This document shows, piece after piece, positions 54,149 to 62,488 of a stretch of 64,000 bases of DNA (position 1 is its first letter; every line of letters starts with the position of its first letter). The position numbers were made by a program, and so were the translations under genes. Location: the NCBI RefSeq assembly GCF_021390395.1, contig NZ_JAJUWT010000036.1, forward strand, positions 1 to 64,000, read 5' to 3'. Source of the stretch: Saccharothrix sp. S26 (GTDB taxonomy: Bacteria; Actinomycetota; Actinomycetes; Mycobacteriales; Pseudonocardiaceae). The notes beneath the pieces are model-generated. The model did not search any database, was not told the origin of the DNA, and worked only from the letters and a program-made list of their open reading frames with translations.

Positions 54149-54910
54149 TCAGTGCCGCAGACCTTGCGCGGCGGCCACGGCCGCGCCCACGATGCCCGCG
54201 TCGTTCTTCAGCGCGGCGGCCACCACCTCGGTGCGCACCTCCAGCAGCGGCAGCCACTTCTCCGCCTTCTTGCTGACCCCGCCGCCCGCGATGACCAGGT
54301 CGGGCCAGATCAGGTTCTCCAGCACGTTGATGTACCGGGACACGCGGGGCGTCCACTCCGCCCAGGTCAGGCCCTTGTCCTCCTTCACCGAGGCCGCCGC
54401 GCGCTTCTCCGCGTCGTGGCCGTCGACCTCCAGGTGACCGAACTCGGTGTTCGGGACGAGCTTGCCGTCCAGGAACAGGGCGCTGCCGATGCCGGTGCCG
54501 AACGTCAGCAGGACCACCAGGCCGTCCCGGTCGACACCGGAACCGAACCGCATCTCGGCGATGCCGGCGGCGTCGGCGTCGTTGAGCACCACGACCTGGT
54601 CGGTCGGCCTGCCGAGGCGCTGCGCGAACAGCGCGGCGGCGTCCGTGCCGATCCACGCCTTGTCGACGTTGGCCGCGGAGTGCGCGACGCCGTGCTTCAC
54701 CACGCACGGCAGGGTGACGCCGACGGGACCGTCCCAGTTGAACTTCTCGACGATCTCGGCGACCACGTCGGCGACCGCGTCCGGGGTCGACGGCTGGGGC
54801 GTGGTGATGCGCAGGCGCTCACCGTCCAGCGCCCCCGCTTCGAGGTCCACGAGCCCGCCCTTGATGCCGGAACCGCCGATGTCCACGCCGAACCCGCGGG
54901 TCATGCCCAT
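54149..54910 (-). CDS. ppgK: Polyphosphate glucokinase
   Basis: Phosphorylates glucose using inorganic polyphosphate or ATP. 253 residues, ROK/sugar kinase fold: GVDIGGSGIKGG (phosphate loop), LPCVVKHGVAHSAANVD, LNDADAAGIAE with the catalytic Asp, LTFGTGIGSALF and NTEFGHLEV. ATG at 54910; ATG at 54904 also possible. Upstream of sigA in the same direction, as in mycobacteria (Rv2702-Rv2703), and divergent from an inositol-phosphatase gene. Confidence 0.93.
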   Translation of the reverse strand: MGMTRGFGVDIGGSGIKGGLVDLEAGALDGERLRITTPQPSTPDAVADVVAEIVEKFNWDGPVGVTLPCVVKHGVAHSAANVDKAWIGTDAAALFAQRLGRPTDQVVVLNDADAAGIAEMRFGSGVDRDGLVVLLTFGTGIGSALFLDGKLVPNTEFGHLEVDGHDAEKRAAASVKEDKGLTWAEWTPRVSRYINVLENLIWPDLVIAGGGVSKKAEKWLPLLEVRTEVVAAALKNDAGIVGAAVAAAQGLRH

Positions 54911-55005
54911 CCCCGTGGCCCTTCCTACTCGATTCAGTAACCGTGGCCGCAGACATTAGCCTGCGGTCTGTCGATAGTCCCGTGAGAGTGACGCAGGAGG
55001 AACAG

Positions 55006-55806
55006 TTGCGTTTCGATCCGAGCTCATTGGTCGACGTGGCCGTGCTCGTGGCCCGTGAGGCCGGCGAGCTGGCCGTGACCATGCGCGAAGCCGCCGTGAC
55101 CGACGTCGACACCAAGAGCAGCGCCACCGACGTGGTGACCGCGGCCGACCGCGCGTCCGAGCAGCTGGTCCGGCGCAGGCTGGCCGAGCTGCGGCCCGGT
55201 GAGCCCGTGATCGGGGAGGAGGAGGGCGGCAGCGCCGCCCTGGAGGGACTGACCTGGGTCGTCGACCCGATCGACGGCACCGTGAACTACCTGTACGGCA
55301 TCCCCCACTACGCCGTGTCCGTGGCCGCGCAGGTCGACGGGGCGTCGGTGGCGGGTGCCGTGGTGGAGCCGGTCAGCGGCCGGGTGTGGACGGCGGCGCG
55401 GGGCGGCGGGGCGTGGCTGGACGGCCGGCGGCTCGCGGTCTCCAACGCCACCCGGTTGGACCTGTCCCTGTTGGGTTACGGCTTCGCCTACCGGCCCGAG
55501 CGGCGGCAGCGGCAGGCGGACGCGTGGGCGGGCCTGGCGACCAGGGTGCGGGACATGCGGCGGGCCGGTGCGGCGTCGCTGGACCTGTGCGCCGTGGCGG
55601 CGGGTCGCCTGGACGCCTACGCCGAGCACACGCTGGGTCGGTGGGACTGGGCGGCGGGCGCGTTGCTGGCGAGTGAGGCGGGTGCCGTGGTCCACCTTCC
55701 GGGTGAAGCTCCGGAACTGGGCGCGGACGCCACCTTCGCCGCCGCGCCGGGCATCGCCGACGCCCTGTTCACCGCCCTGGTGGAATGCGGCTTCGGCGAG
55801 GTCTGA
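55006..55806 (+). CDS. suhB: Inositol monophosphatase family protein (SuhB-like)
   Basis: Mg-dependent sugar-phosphate phosphatase, 266 residues. Metal-binding residues in GEEEGG (about 66-71), DPIDGTVNY (about 87-95) and the C-terminal WDWAAGALLA (about 214-223). The TTG at 55006 is chosen because AGGAGG lies 5 nt upstream; GTG at 54982 or 54988 would be alternatives without such spacing. Could act on inositol phosphate for mycothiol or phosphatidylinositol, or on other substrates. Divergent from ppgK, convergent with cei. Confidence 0.87.
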   Translation: MRFDPSSLVDVAVLVAREAGELAVTMREAAVTDVDTKSSATDVVTAADRASEQLVRRRLAELRPGEPVIGEEEGGSAALEGLTWVVDPIDGTVNYLYGIPHYAVSVAAQVDGASVAGAVVEPVSGRVWTAARGGGAWLDGRRLAVSNATRLDLSLLGYGFAYRPERRQRQADAWAGLATRVRDMRRAGAASLDLCAVAAGRLDAYAEHTLGRWDWAAGALLASEAGAVVHLPGEAPELGADATFAAAPGIADALFTALVECGFGEV

Positions 55807-55861
55807 CCCGCGTGTCGAACCGTCCAGGACGGGACCTGGGCGTTCGACGCGCGCGGGTCAG
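55803..55861. terminator. Long hairpin spanning both stop codons (suhB and cei)
   Basis: Arms CTGACCCGCG (55803-55812) and its complement (55852-55861), then GTCGAAC (55814-55820) and its complement (55842-55848), then CCAGG/CCTGG. The outer arms include the TGA stop codons of both convergent genes. Confidence 0.75.
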
Positions 55862-56577
55862 CAGTGGATGTCGCGGGCGCCCTTGAGGTGGTCGGCGTTC
55901 AGCGACAGCGGCGTGGAGCCCTCGGCGGCCTGGCCGCCCTGCTGCTCGGGCTGCTGCGCCGCCCACTCGGCGAGCTGGTCGAGCACCTTGCGGGCGTCGT
56001 TGTTCGGCTTCACGTCGCTGAACTTCTGCCCGACCGCCACGTCCACCGTCGCGTCCTGGCGCTCGTCGCGCACCAGCTCCAGGCACGGCTCGATCAGGCT
56101 CAACGTCCGCGCCGCGCCGGCGCCGGGCGCGCCGAACCGGATCTGGCCGCGGCACGCCATGTCCTGCGCCGGGTACACCGGGTCGTTGCCCGGCTCGGCC
56201 GCCTGCTTCATGCCCAGCTCGGCCAGCGTCGTCGCCACGAACCGCGCCTGGTTGCGCTGCGTGCTCGCGTTGAACACGCGGAACTGCACCTGCCCGACCG
56301 GCACCGGGTCCGTCCGGTCCAGCGCGTCGTGCGCCAGCACCGTGCCCAACGCCGGCGGCGCCTCGGCGGCGGGCGCGACCGGCTCACCCGCGGACGGCGA
56401 GGGCACCCCGCCGGGCGGGTTGCACTTGATCGCCGCGTCCACGTCGCCCGCCTCGGACAGCACGCGGTTCCACACCACCACCGCCGTCACGGCGAGCACC
56501 AAGAAGAGGATGAGCGCCGGCAACGGCCGCCGCTTGCGGTAGCGCGACGACCCGCTGCCACCCGTACCGGGTCCCAC
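55858..56577 (-). CDS. cei: Envelope integrity protein Cei
   Basis: 239 residues. A short basic cytoplasmic N terminus (RYRKRRPLPA), one transmembrane segment (about 20-38), and an extracytoplasmic LytR C-terminal-type domain (VQFRVFNASTQRNQARFVA, about 95-115), with cysteines at CNPPGG, MACRG, EPCLE and the terminal IHC that may form disulfides. Loss of mycobacterial Cei (Rv2700) weakens the cell envelope. GTG at 56577. Placed between suhB and the DUF4193 gene, as in mycobacteria. Confidence 0.83.
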   Translation of the reverse strand: MGPGTGGSGSSRYRKRRPLPALILFLVLAVTAVVVWNRVLSEAGDVDAAIKCNPPGGVPSPSAGEPVAPAAEAPPALGTVLAHDALDRTDPVPVGQVQFRVFNASTQRNQARFVATTLAELGMKQAAEPGNDPVYPAQDMACRGQIRFGAPGAGAARTLSLIEPCLELVRDERQDATVDVAVGQKFSDVKPNNDARKVLDQLAEWAAQQPEQQGGQAAEGSTPLSLNADHLKGARDIHC

Positions 56578-57008
56578 GTCCGTCGACCTCCCCTGGCCTG
56601 GTGCTGACAGTGATCAGGCTATGCCGCGCCCCGCGGTCCCGCGTTTCGGGCCGTCGTGTAGCTCGGCGCAATCACCCGGTAGCGGACGGTCAACAGCCTG
56701 GTGGGGCAGCGGAGCGCGGGAGCATCGGGTGCGTTGGTGCGCGTCCAAGCCTATCTGGCCTGCGTGTGAAGGGCCTGTCACCCGTCTGCTCAATTAGGGG
56801 GAACCCGCTGCGCGACCCCCCGATCGATGAGCTACCCTCTCGGCGCTCCGCGCACCGCCGGGCACCGGAAAGCGTCGATGAACAGGGGGTTGGCGCCCGG
56901 CCGCGAGAGCGAGACCTCCGTCACTGGGGACGGAGGGCACAAACAGGGGCGCTGGTGCGTTAACCAGCGACACGAACAGTCTCCGTTGACCGCAGGGGTG
57001 AAAGAAGT
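56578..57008. other. 431-bp regulatory region before the DUF4193 gene
   Basis: No gene. The right part has two consecutive hairpins: 56915-56936 (8-bp arms CCTCCGTC/GACGGAGG) and 56950-56969 (7-bp arms CGCTGGT/ACCAGCG), which would lie in a structured leader about 40 nt before the start codon. The left part must contain the cei promoter. Confidence 0.45.
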
Positions 57009-57308
57009 ATGGCGACCGACTACGACGCACCGCGTCGCAGCGAGGCGGACGAACTCGCTGAGGACTCCCTCGAGGAGCTGAAGGCGCGGCGCAACGAAAC
57101 GCAGTCCGGGGTCGTCGACATCGACGAGGACGCGACCGCCGAGAACTTCGAGCTGCCGGGCGCCGACCTGTCCGGTGAGGAGCTCACGTTCAAGGTCCTG
57201 CCGAAGCAGGCGGACGAGTTCACGTGCTCGAAGTGCTTCCTGGTGCACCACCGCAGCAGGCTGGCCGAGGAAGTCAACGGCCAGTACATCTGCCGCGACT
57301 GCGCCTGA
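57009..57308 (+). CDS. DUF4193 protein
   Basis: 99 residues, acidic, with the family's C-terminal zinc-ribbon-like end: DEFTCSKCFLVHHRSRLA and YICRDCA (CxxC...CxxC). Small, soluble and very conserved in actinobacteria, function unknown. ATG at 57009 with GGGGTGAAAG upstream. Long structured leader region (56880-57008) suggests post-transcriptional control. Confidence 0.9.
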   Translation: MATDYDAPRRSEADELAEDSLEELKARRNETQSGVVDIDEDATAENFELPGADLSGEELTFKVLPKQADEFTCSKCFLVHHRSRLAEEVNGQYICRDCA

Positions 57309-57453
57309 GGCACCCACCGGGCACGAACCCGCACGACCGGCTCCACGAACGACCGCTCCGCCCGACCGATCCAGCACCTACGACCCGTTCTGGGCGCTCA
57401 CCCCTACCGCCGGGGTGACGCCCAGTCCCCGTCGACGCGCGGCCGCCGTCGCG

Positions 57454-57918
57454 TCACCGCTCCCGCAGCAGGGCCGCCAGCTTCTCCGCCGAACGCACGC
57501 TGAACAGCCAGTACGGCGTCGGGTCCGCGGGGTCGCGCAGCTGCACCCGCACCATCGGCCCGACCCACCCGCGGTGGGTCACGAACGCCATCGGGTCCAG
57601 GTTGGGCCCCATGGCCTTGCGCTTGCTCTTCGCGTCGAACACCTCGACCTCGCCGAGCAGCTCCAGCGGCACGTGCGCCGAACCGACCCGCAGCTCGCCG
57701 CCGGACACCTCGACCTTCACCGAACCCATCCGCACGATGAGCAGCACCACCAGCGGCACCGTGATCAGGTAGGGCAGCCACGACCGCACGCCGGGGAAGC
57801 CCATGTGGATCTCGGCGGCCAGCAGCGCGGCCGCGCCCAGCGGCAGCGGCCAGCCCCACCAGGGCACGTACAACCGCTCGCGGAACGCGATCGGGGCGGT
57901 CACAGCAGTCTCGCTCAC
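57454..57918 (-). CDS. DUF3093 membrane protein
   Basis: 154 residues with two transmembrane segments (about 17-40 and 48-66, WGWPLPLGAAALLAAEIH and WLPYLITVPLVVLLIV) and a cytoplasmic beta-rich domain (ELRVGSAHVPLELLGEVEVF). Family of unknown function, next to dut in actinobacteria. GTG at 57918; divergent from dut with 24 bp between the start codons, so the two promoters overlap or one transcript is leaderless. Confidence 0.87.
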   Translation of the reverse strand: MSETAVTAPIAFRERLYVPWWGWPLPLGAAALLAAEIHMGFPGVRSWLPYLITVPLVVLLIVRMGSVKVEVSGGELRVGSAHVPLELLGEVEVFDAKSKRKAMGPNLDPMAFVTHRGWVGPMVRVQLRDPADPTPYWLFSVRSAEKLAALLRER

Positions 57919-57942
57919 GCCACCAGGGTAGTCTCGCGCGCC

Positions 57943-58410
57943 GTGCCCAGCGTCGAGGTCCTGCTGTCCCGGCTCGATCCTGCCGTCCCGCTCCCGGCCT
58001 ACGCCCGTCCGGGTGATGCCGGCGCCGACCTGGTGACGACCACCGACGTGGTGATCGAACCGGGGGAGCGCGCGGTGGTAGGCACTGGCATCGCGATCGC
58101 GTTGCCGGAGGGGTACGCCGGTTTCGTGCACCCGCGCTCCGGCCTCGCCGCGCGCGTGGGTCTGAGCGTGGTGAACACCCCGGGCACGATCGACGCGGGT
58201 TACCGCGGCGAGATCAAGGTGTGCCTGGTGAACCACGACCTGCGTGAGCCCGTAGTGCTCACGCGCGGTGACCGGATCGCCCAGTTGGTGGTGCAAAAGG
58301 TGGAGCACGCGGTGTTCCGCGAAGTCGACGAGCTGCCCGAGTCCGTGCGGGGCGCGGGTGGCTACGGCTCTACAGGCGGGCACGACGTGCTCGCCCGGAC
58401 GGAGGGGTGA
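57943..58410 (+). CDS. dut: dUTP diphosphatase
   Basis: Hydrolyses dUTP to dUMP, protecting DNA from uracil. 155 residues, trimeric family with all five motifs: PGDAGADL, HPRSGLAAR, NTPGTIDAGYRGE (catalytic Asp), RGDRIAQLV, and RGAGGYGSTG at the C terminus. GTG at 57943; a TAGTCT hexamer 12 nt upstream suggests a nearly leaderless mRNA. The DUF3710 gene follows almost directly. Confidence 0.95.
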   Translation: MPSVEVLLSRLDPAVPLPAYARPGDAGADLVTTTDVVIEPGERAVVGTGIAIALPEGYAGFVHPRSGLAARVGLSVVNTPGTIDAGYRGEIKVCLVNHDLREPVVLTRGDRIAQLVVQKVEHAVFREVDELPESVRGAGGYGSTGGHDVLARTEG

Positions 58411-58415
58411 AGGCG

Positions 58416-59060
58416 ATGTTCGGAAAGCGCCGCAAGCGCGGTAGGCACTCCGCGAACCGGGGGACGGCGCAACCCGAGGTCGAGTTCGACGGCGTCGCGG
58501 GCGCCGATGAGGTCGAGGACGGGCCGTTCGACTCCACGCAGGCGCCGAACGACGGCCTGAACCGGCTGGACCTGGGCTCGATCCGGCTGCCCGTGCCCGA
58601 CGGCGCCCAGTTGCAGGTCGAGATGGACCCGGCGGGCGCGGTCCGGGCGGTGCACCTGCTCACGACCGTCGGCCAGCTCACCGTGAGCGCGTTCGCCGCG
58701 CCGAAGTCCGACCGGCTGTGGCCCGAGGTCAGCGGCGAGATGATCGCCCAGTTCAAGTCCGACGGCTTCCGGATCCTGCGGGAGAACGGCGAGTGGGGCG
58801 AGGAGATCACCGCCCGCAACAACGAAGTACACCTTCGTGTGGTCGGCGTCGACGGCCCGCGGTGGATGCTGCGCGGCATCGCGGCGGCACCCACGGAGGA
58901 GCAGGGCCTCAAGGCGACCGACGCCCTGTACGCCCTGATGAGGGACACGATCGTGGTGCGGGGCGAGCAGGCGATGCCGGTCCGCACGCCGTTGCCGATC
59001 GAGCTGCCCGAGGCGATCGCCCGCCACATCCAGGCGCAGGCCCAGCAGCAGCAGGGCTAG
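58416..59060 (+). CDS. DUF3710 protein
   Basis: 214 residues, basic N terminus (FGKRRKRGRHS), then a soluble alpha/beta domain with GSIRLPVPDGAQLQVEMD, RLWPEVSGEMIAQF and VDGPRWMLRGIAA. Family of unknown function always close to dut in actinobacteria. ATG at 58416 fits the GGAGG at 58401-58405; the GTG at 58407 overlaps the dut stop but leaves no space for the ribosome-binding site. The 3' end overlaps the convergent hydrolase gene by 4 bp. Confidence 0.87.
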   Translation: MFGKRRKRGRHSANRGTAQPEVEFDGVAGADEVEDGPFDSTQAPNDGLNRLDLGSIRLPVPDGAQLQVEMDPAGAVRAVHLLTTVGQLTVSAFAAPKSDRLWPEVSGEMIAQFKSDGFRILRENGEWGEEITARNNEVHLRVVGVDGPRWMLRGIAAAPTEEQGLKATDALYALMRDTIVVRGEQAMPVRTPLPIELPEAIARHIQAQAQQQQG

Positions 59061-59734
59061 GCCGCCGCGGCGGTGGCGAGGTAGGCGGCGAGCGCGGCGC
59101 GGCCCAGGGACTCCCGGTCCGCGCCCAGCGCCGCCAGCGTCGTCGTGCGCAGGGCGGCACGGGGGAGGGCGTCGACCCACGTCCGGGCGACGCCCAGCGG
59201 GTGAACGGGGTCATCGGTGCAGGCGGCGACCCCGGTGGGGGCGGTGAGCCCGCCCAACTCGGCCACCGTGGGCGCGGACGACCCGGCCGCCTCCCGCAGC
59301 ACGTCCGCCAGCCGCCCGCCGTAGCGGGGCCACGCCCGCCGCAGCTCCTCCCCGAGCCACCCGTCGACCCCGGCCAGGGCCGCCTCGACGCCCGCCGACT
59401 CCACCACCGACGCGCTGGCCCGTGCCGCCAGCGCCGCCGGCGCGTCGCCCGCCGGGCCGTGCCACGCCGGCAGCGCCACCAGCAGCCCCGCGCACCGCTC
59501 GGGATGCCGCACCGCCCACGCCGCGGCCACGTGCGCGCCCAGCGACACCCCGCCCACGACCAGCGGCGTGCCGTCCCAGGCCGCGTCCAGCGCCTCCACG
59601 TGCTCCCGGACGCCCCGCGACGGCGGCGCGACCAGCGCGATCCCGGCCTCGGCCAGGGGACGGGCGAACACCGAGGAGATGAACACCTCGTCCGACGCGG
59701 TGCCCGGCAGCAGAACGGCGCGTGACGAGCTCAT
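59057..59734 (-). CDS. Alpha/beta hydrolase
   Basis: 225 residues. Nucleophile elbow GGVSLGAH (Ser about 79) in a small alpha/beta hydrolase fold, with Asp in CTDDPVHPLG and a late His in that same DDPVHP motif as candidates for the rest of the triad. Very Ala-rich C terminus. Substrate unknown; corresponds in position to mycobacterial Rv2695. ATG at 59734. Confidence 0.8.
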   Translation of the reverse strand: MSSSRAVLLPGTASDEVFISSVFARPLAEAGIALVAPPSRGVREHVEALDAAWDGTPLVVGGVSLGAHVAAAWAVRHPERCAGLLVALPAWHGPAGDAPAALAARASASVVESAGVEAALAGVDGWLGEELRRAWPRYGGRLADVLREAAGSSAPTVAELGGLTAPTGVAACTDDPVHPLGVARTWVDALPRAALRTTTLAALGADRESLGRAALAAYLATAAAA

Positions 59735-59839
59735 GACGTCAGATCCTCCCCCAGTCGGATACCCGGTCGGGTGCACCCGGTTACGCTGGCTGTTGGACGG
59801 GCTTCGTCGTCGAGGCCCCGCGCATTCCAGGAGTCGGGG

Positions 59840-60217
59840 ATGACTGGTACTGGGGGTGGCTACTGGCGCCGCCTCGTGCGTCGGCTGACCACCGACGTGA
59901 GCGAGTTGGACGCCGACGACCTGTCCCGAAAAGCCGAGGCCGTCGGTGCCATCCGCGCGTGCGACTGCCAGTCCGGGCAGGAGGTCACCGTGTTGGGCCG
60001 GCTGCGCAGCGTCGAGCTGTGCCCGCGTGACGCGGCGGCCACGCTGGAGGCGGAGTTGTACGACGGCACCGAGGGCGTGACGCTGGTCTGGCTGGGTCGC
60101 CGCCGGATCGCGGGCATCGAGCCGGGCCGGACCATCAAGGCCAAGGGCAGGATCGCCGTCCGGGACGGGCGCAAGGTGCTCTACAACCCCTACTACGAGT
60201 TGCAGAACGCTTCATGA
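59840..60217 (+). CDS. OB-fold nucleic-acid-binding protein
   Basis: 125 residues. RecG-wedge-like OB fold (about 50-120: GQEVTVLGRLRSVELCP, ATLEAELYDGTEGVTLVWLG, IEPGRTIKAKGRIAVRDG, YNPYYEL). May bind single-stranded nucleic acid. ATG at 59840 with AGGAGTCGGGG upstream. ATGA overlap with the DUF3159 gene (60214-60217). Corresponds to mycobacterial Rv2694c. Confidence 0.85.
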   Translation: MTGTGGGYWRRLVRRLTTDVSELDADDLSRKAEAVGAIRACDCQSGQEVTVLGRLRSVELCPRDAAATLEAELYDGTEGVTLVWLGRRRIAGIEPGRTIKAKGRIAVRDGRKVLYNPYYELQNAS

Positions 60218-61023
60218 CATCAGCGAACGAGTCCGGGCCGCAGTCCTCGCCCGAGTCCGGGGCCCAGGCCGAGCCCGAGAAGCAGCCCACCCTCCTGGAG
60301 CAGATGGGCGGCGTGAGCGGCCTGCTGTTCTCCTCGTTGCCGGTCGTGGTGTTCGTGCTGGTCAACGCGTTCGCCGGGCTCATGCCCGCGATCTGGAGCG
60401 CGTTGGGGTTCTCGGTCGTCATCGGCATCGTGCTGGCCATGCGCAAGGGCTCCGTGCAGCCGGCCGTCTCGGCGGTCTTCGGCGTCGGCATCGCCGCGTT
60501 CATCGCCTATCGGACCGGTGACGCGAAGGGCTTCTTCCTGTTCGGCATCTGGCAGAGCCTGGTCTACGGCGGCGTGTTCATCGCGTCGATCCTGGTCAGG
60601 TGGCCGTTGGCGGGCGTGATCTGGTCGTTCCTCAACGGCCAGGGCACGGCGTGGCGCCAGGACAAGGCCACCGTCCGGGACTACGACATCGCCACCCTCG
60701 TGTGGGCGCTGGTCTTCTGCTCGCGGTTCGTGGTGCAGCGGTGGCTGTACGACGAGGCGTCGGTGGGCTGGCTGGCGGCGGCACGCCTGGCCATGGGCTA
60801 CCCGCTGATGGCGGTGGCGCTGGTCGCCACGGTGTGGGCGGTGCGCCGCGCGGACAAGCGCCTGAAGGCCGCCCTCGCCCGTGAGGAGGAGGAGAACCGG
60901 GCCGCCGAAGAACGCCTCCGCGCCCAGGCGCGGGCCGAGGGCAAGCCGAACTTCTACGATCAGGTGCTCGACGCGGCCACCGAGTCCCACAAGCCCGAGG
61001 TGGCGCGGGCGGAGGACCGGTAG
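60214..61023 (+). CDS. DUF3159 membrane protein
   Basis: 269 residues with about five or six transmembrane segments (about 37-200) between charged tails; LLEQMGGVSGLLFSSLPVVV and SFLNGQGTAWRQDK are family hallmarks. C-terminal charged, probably coiled-coil tail (KRLKAALAREEEENRAAEER). Function unknown; potassium-related neighbours (two TrkA proteins, APC permease) suggest a link to ion homeostasis. Ends before a hairpin. Confidence 0.87.
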   Translation: MTSANESGPQSSPESGAQAEPEKQPTLLEQMGGVSGLLFSSLPVVVFVLVNAFAGLMPAIWSALGFSVVIGIVLAMRKGSVQPAVSAVFGVGIAAFIAYRTGDAKGFFLFGIWQSLVYGGVFIASILVRWPLAGVIWSFLNGQGTAWRQDKATVRDYDIATLVWALVFCSRFVVQRWLYDEASVGWLAAARLAMGYPLMAVALVATVWAVRRADKRLKAALAREEEENRAAEERLRAQARAEGKPNFYDQVLDAATESHKPEVARAEDR

Positions 61024-61039
61024 CGGTCCCGCCGGCGCG

Positions 61040-61078
61040 GGGTTCCGTGCCATCCCGGGGCGGGACGGCACGGAACCC
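61040..61078. terminator. Hairpin between DUF3159 and TrkA genes
   Basis: 12-bp perfect arms (61040-61051 GGGTTCCGTGCC, 61067-61078) with a GC-rich 15-nt loop, between the convergent genes. Confidence 0.75.
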
Positions 61079-61087
61079 GGACGGCCG

Positions 61088-61744
61088 TCAGTAGCCGAGT
61101 GCCGAGCGGATCTCGCGTTCGACGTCGGCGGCGGCGACGAAGAGCAGCTCGTCGCCACCCTCCAGGGTGTCGTCGGGGGTCGGGACGATGACGCGCCCGC
61201 CCCGCAGGATGGTGACCAGGGCCGCGTCGCGGGGCAGCGCCAGGCCGTTCACCGGCGAGCCGGCCAACGGGGTGTCACCCGGCAAGGTGATCTCCACGAG
61301 GTTCGCCTGACCTTGGCGCAGGGTCATCAGCCGGACGACGTCACCGACCGTCACGGCCTCTTCCACCAGCGCGGACAGGATGCGCGGGGTCGACACGGCC
61401 ACGTCCACGCCCCAGGCCCCGGTGAACAGCCACTCGTTGGCCGGGTCGTTCACCCTGGCCACGACGCGGCGGACCGCGAACTCGGTCTTGGCCAGCAGCG
61501 ACACGACCAGGTTGACCTTGTCGTCACCGGTCGCGGCGATCACCACGTCGCACAGCTGCATCCCGGCGTCCTCCAGGGACGACAGCTCGCACGCGTCGGC
61601 CTGCACCCACTCGGCCTGCTCCACGGTGTGCGGCTCGAAGTGCGTGCGGTCGCGTTCGATCAGCATCACCTGGTGGCCGTCGGACACCAGCTCGGCCGCG
61701 ATGGACCGGCCCACCGCGCCGGCCCCAGCAATGGCGATACGCAC
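61088..61744 (-). CDS. ceoC: TrkA-family potassium uptake regulatory protein (CeoC-like)
   Basis: 218 residues: NAD-binding RCK_N domain (IAIAGAGAVGRSIA, LIERD) and RCK_C domain (about 145-218). Regulates a potassium transporter by binding NAD(H) and nucleotides. GTG at 61744 overlaps the stop of the upstream trkA by one base, so the two are one operon and probably form a hetero-oligomer. Together they resemble mycobacterial CeoB/CeoC (Rv2691/Rv2692). No trkG/H channel gene is adjacent. Confidence 0.9.
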   Translation of the reverse strand: MRIAIAGAGAVGRSIAAELVSDGHQVMLIERDRTHFEPHTVEQAEWVQADACELSSLEDAGMQLCDVVIAATGDDKVNLVVSLLAKTEFAVRRVVARVNDPANEWLFTGAWGVDVAVSTPRILSALVEEAVTVGDVVRLMTLRQGQANLVEITLPGDTPLAGSPVNGLALPRDAALVTILRGGRVIVPTPDDTLEGGDELLFVAAADVEREIRSALGY

Positions 61745-62406
61745 TAGCTCTCCTCGGGCGCGTGGGCCGCCGCGGCGGCCACGTCGGTCACGGTGCCGGA
61801 CAGGGCGGCCACGTACACCTGGTCGTCGGCCTGCAGGACGGTCTTGGAGTCGGGCAGCACGCCGGTGCCGAACCGCATCACGAACGCCACCCGGCAGCCG
61901 GTGGCTTCCTGCAGGTCGCGCACGGTGCGGCCGACCCAGTCCTCGTGCAGCTCCAGCGGCAGGACGGCGACCGTGCCGGACGGGTCGCGCCACGCCGTGG
62001 CGGTGCCCTCGGGCAGCAGCATCCGCAGGAACCGGTCGGTGGACCACGGCACGGTGGCCACGGTCGGGATGCCCAGCCGCTCGTACACCGCGGCGCGCTT
62101 CTCGTCGTAGATCCGGGCGACCACCGCCTCCACCCCGAACGTCTCCCGCGCCACCCGCGCCGAGATGATGTTGGAGTTGTCGCCGCTGGACACGGCCGCG
62201 AACGCGCCGGCCCGCTCGATGCCCGCCTCGATCAGCACCTTCTGGTCGAACCCGTTGCCGACGACCTGCTGACCGTGGAAATCGGCTCCCAGCCTGCGGA
62301 ACGACTGCGCGTCCTTGTCGATCACCGAGACCTGGTGGTCCAGGCGCTCCAGCGCCTTGGCCAGGGACGAGCCCACCCGGCCGCAGCCCATGATCACCAC
62401 GTGCAC
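61744..62406 (-). CDS. ceoB: TrkA-family potassium uptake regulatory protein (CeoB-like)
   Basis: 220 residues with RCK_N (HVVIMGCGRVGSSLAKALE, VIDKD) and RCK_C (about 135-215). First gene of the ceoB-ceoC operon. GTG at 62406 with AGGAGG 6 nt upstream. Divergent from the APC permease, which in mycobacteria is functionally linked to CeoBC as a potassium transporter. Confidence 0.9.
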   Translation of the reverse strand: MHVVIMGCGRVGSSLAKALERLDHQVSVIDKDAQSFRRLGADFHGQQVVGNGFDQKVLIEAGIERAGAFAAVSSGDNSNIISARVARETFGVEAVVARIYDEKRAAVYERLGIPTVATVPWSTDRFLRMLLPEGTATAWRDPSGTVAVLPLELHEDWVGRTVRDLQEATGCRVAFVMRFGTGVLPDSKTVLQADDQVYVAALSGTVTDVAAAAAHAPEES

Positions 62407-62488
62407 GAAAGCCTCCTGAACGACGCCTACGGAGAACCTACCCACGATTACTCCGACCAGGGGAGGAGACCCCTTACGCTTTCGACCC

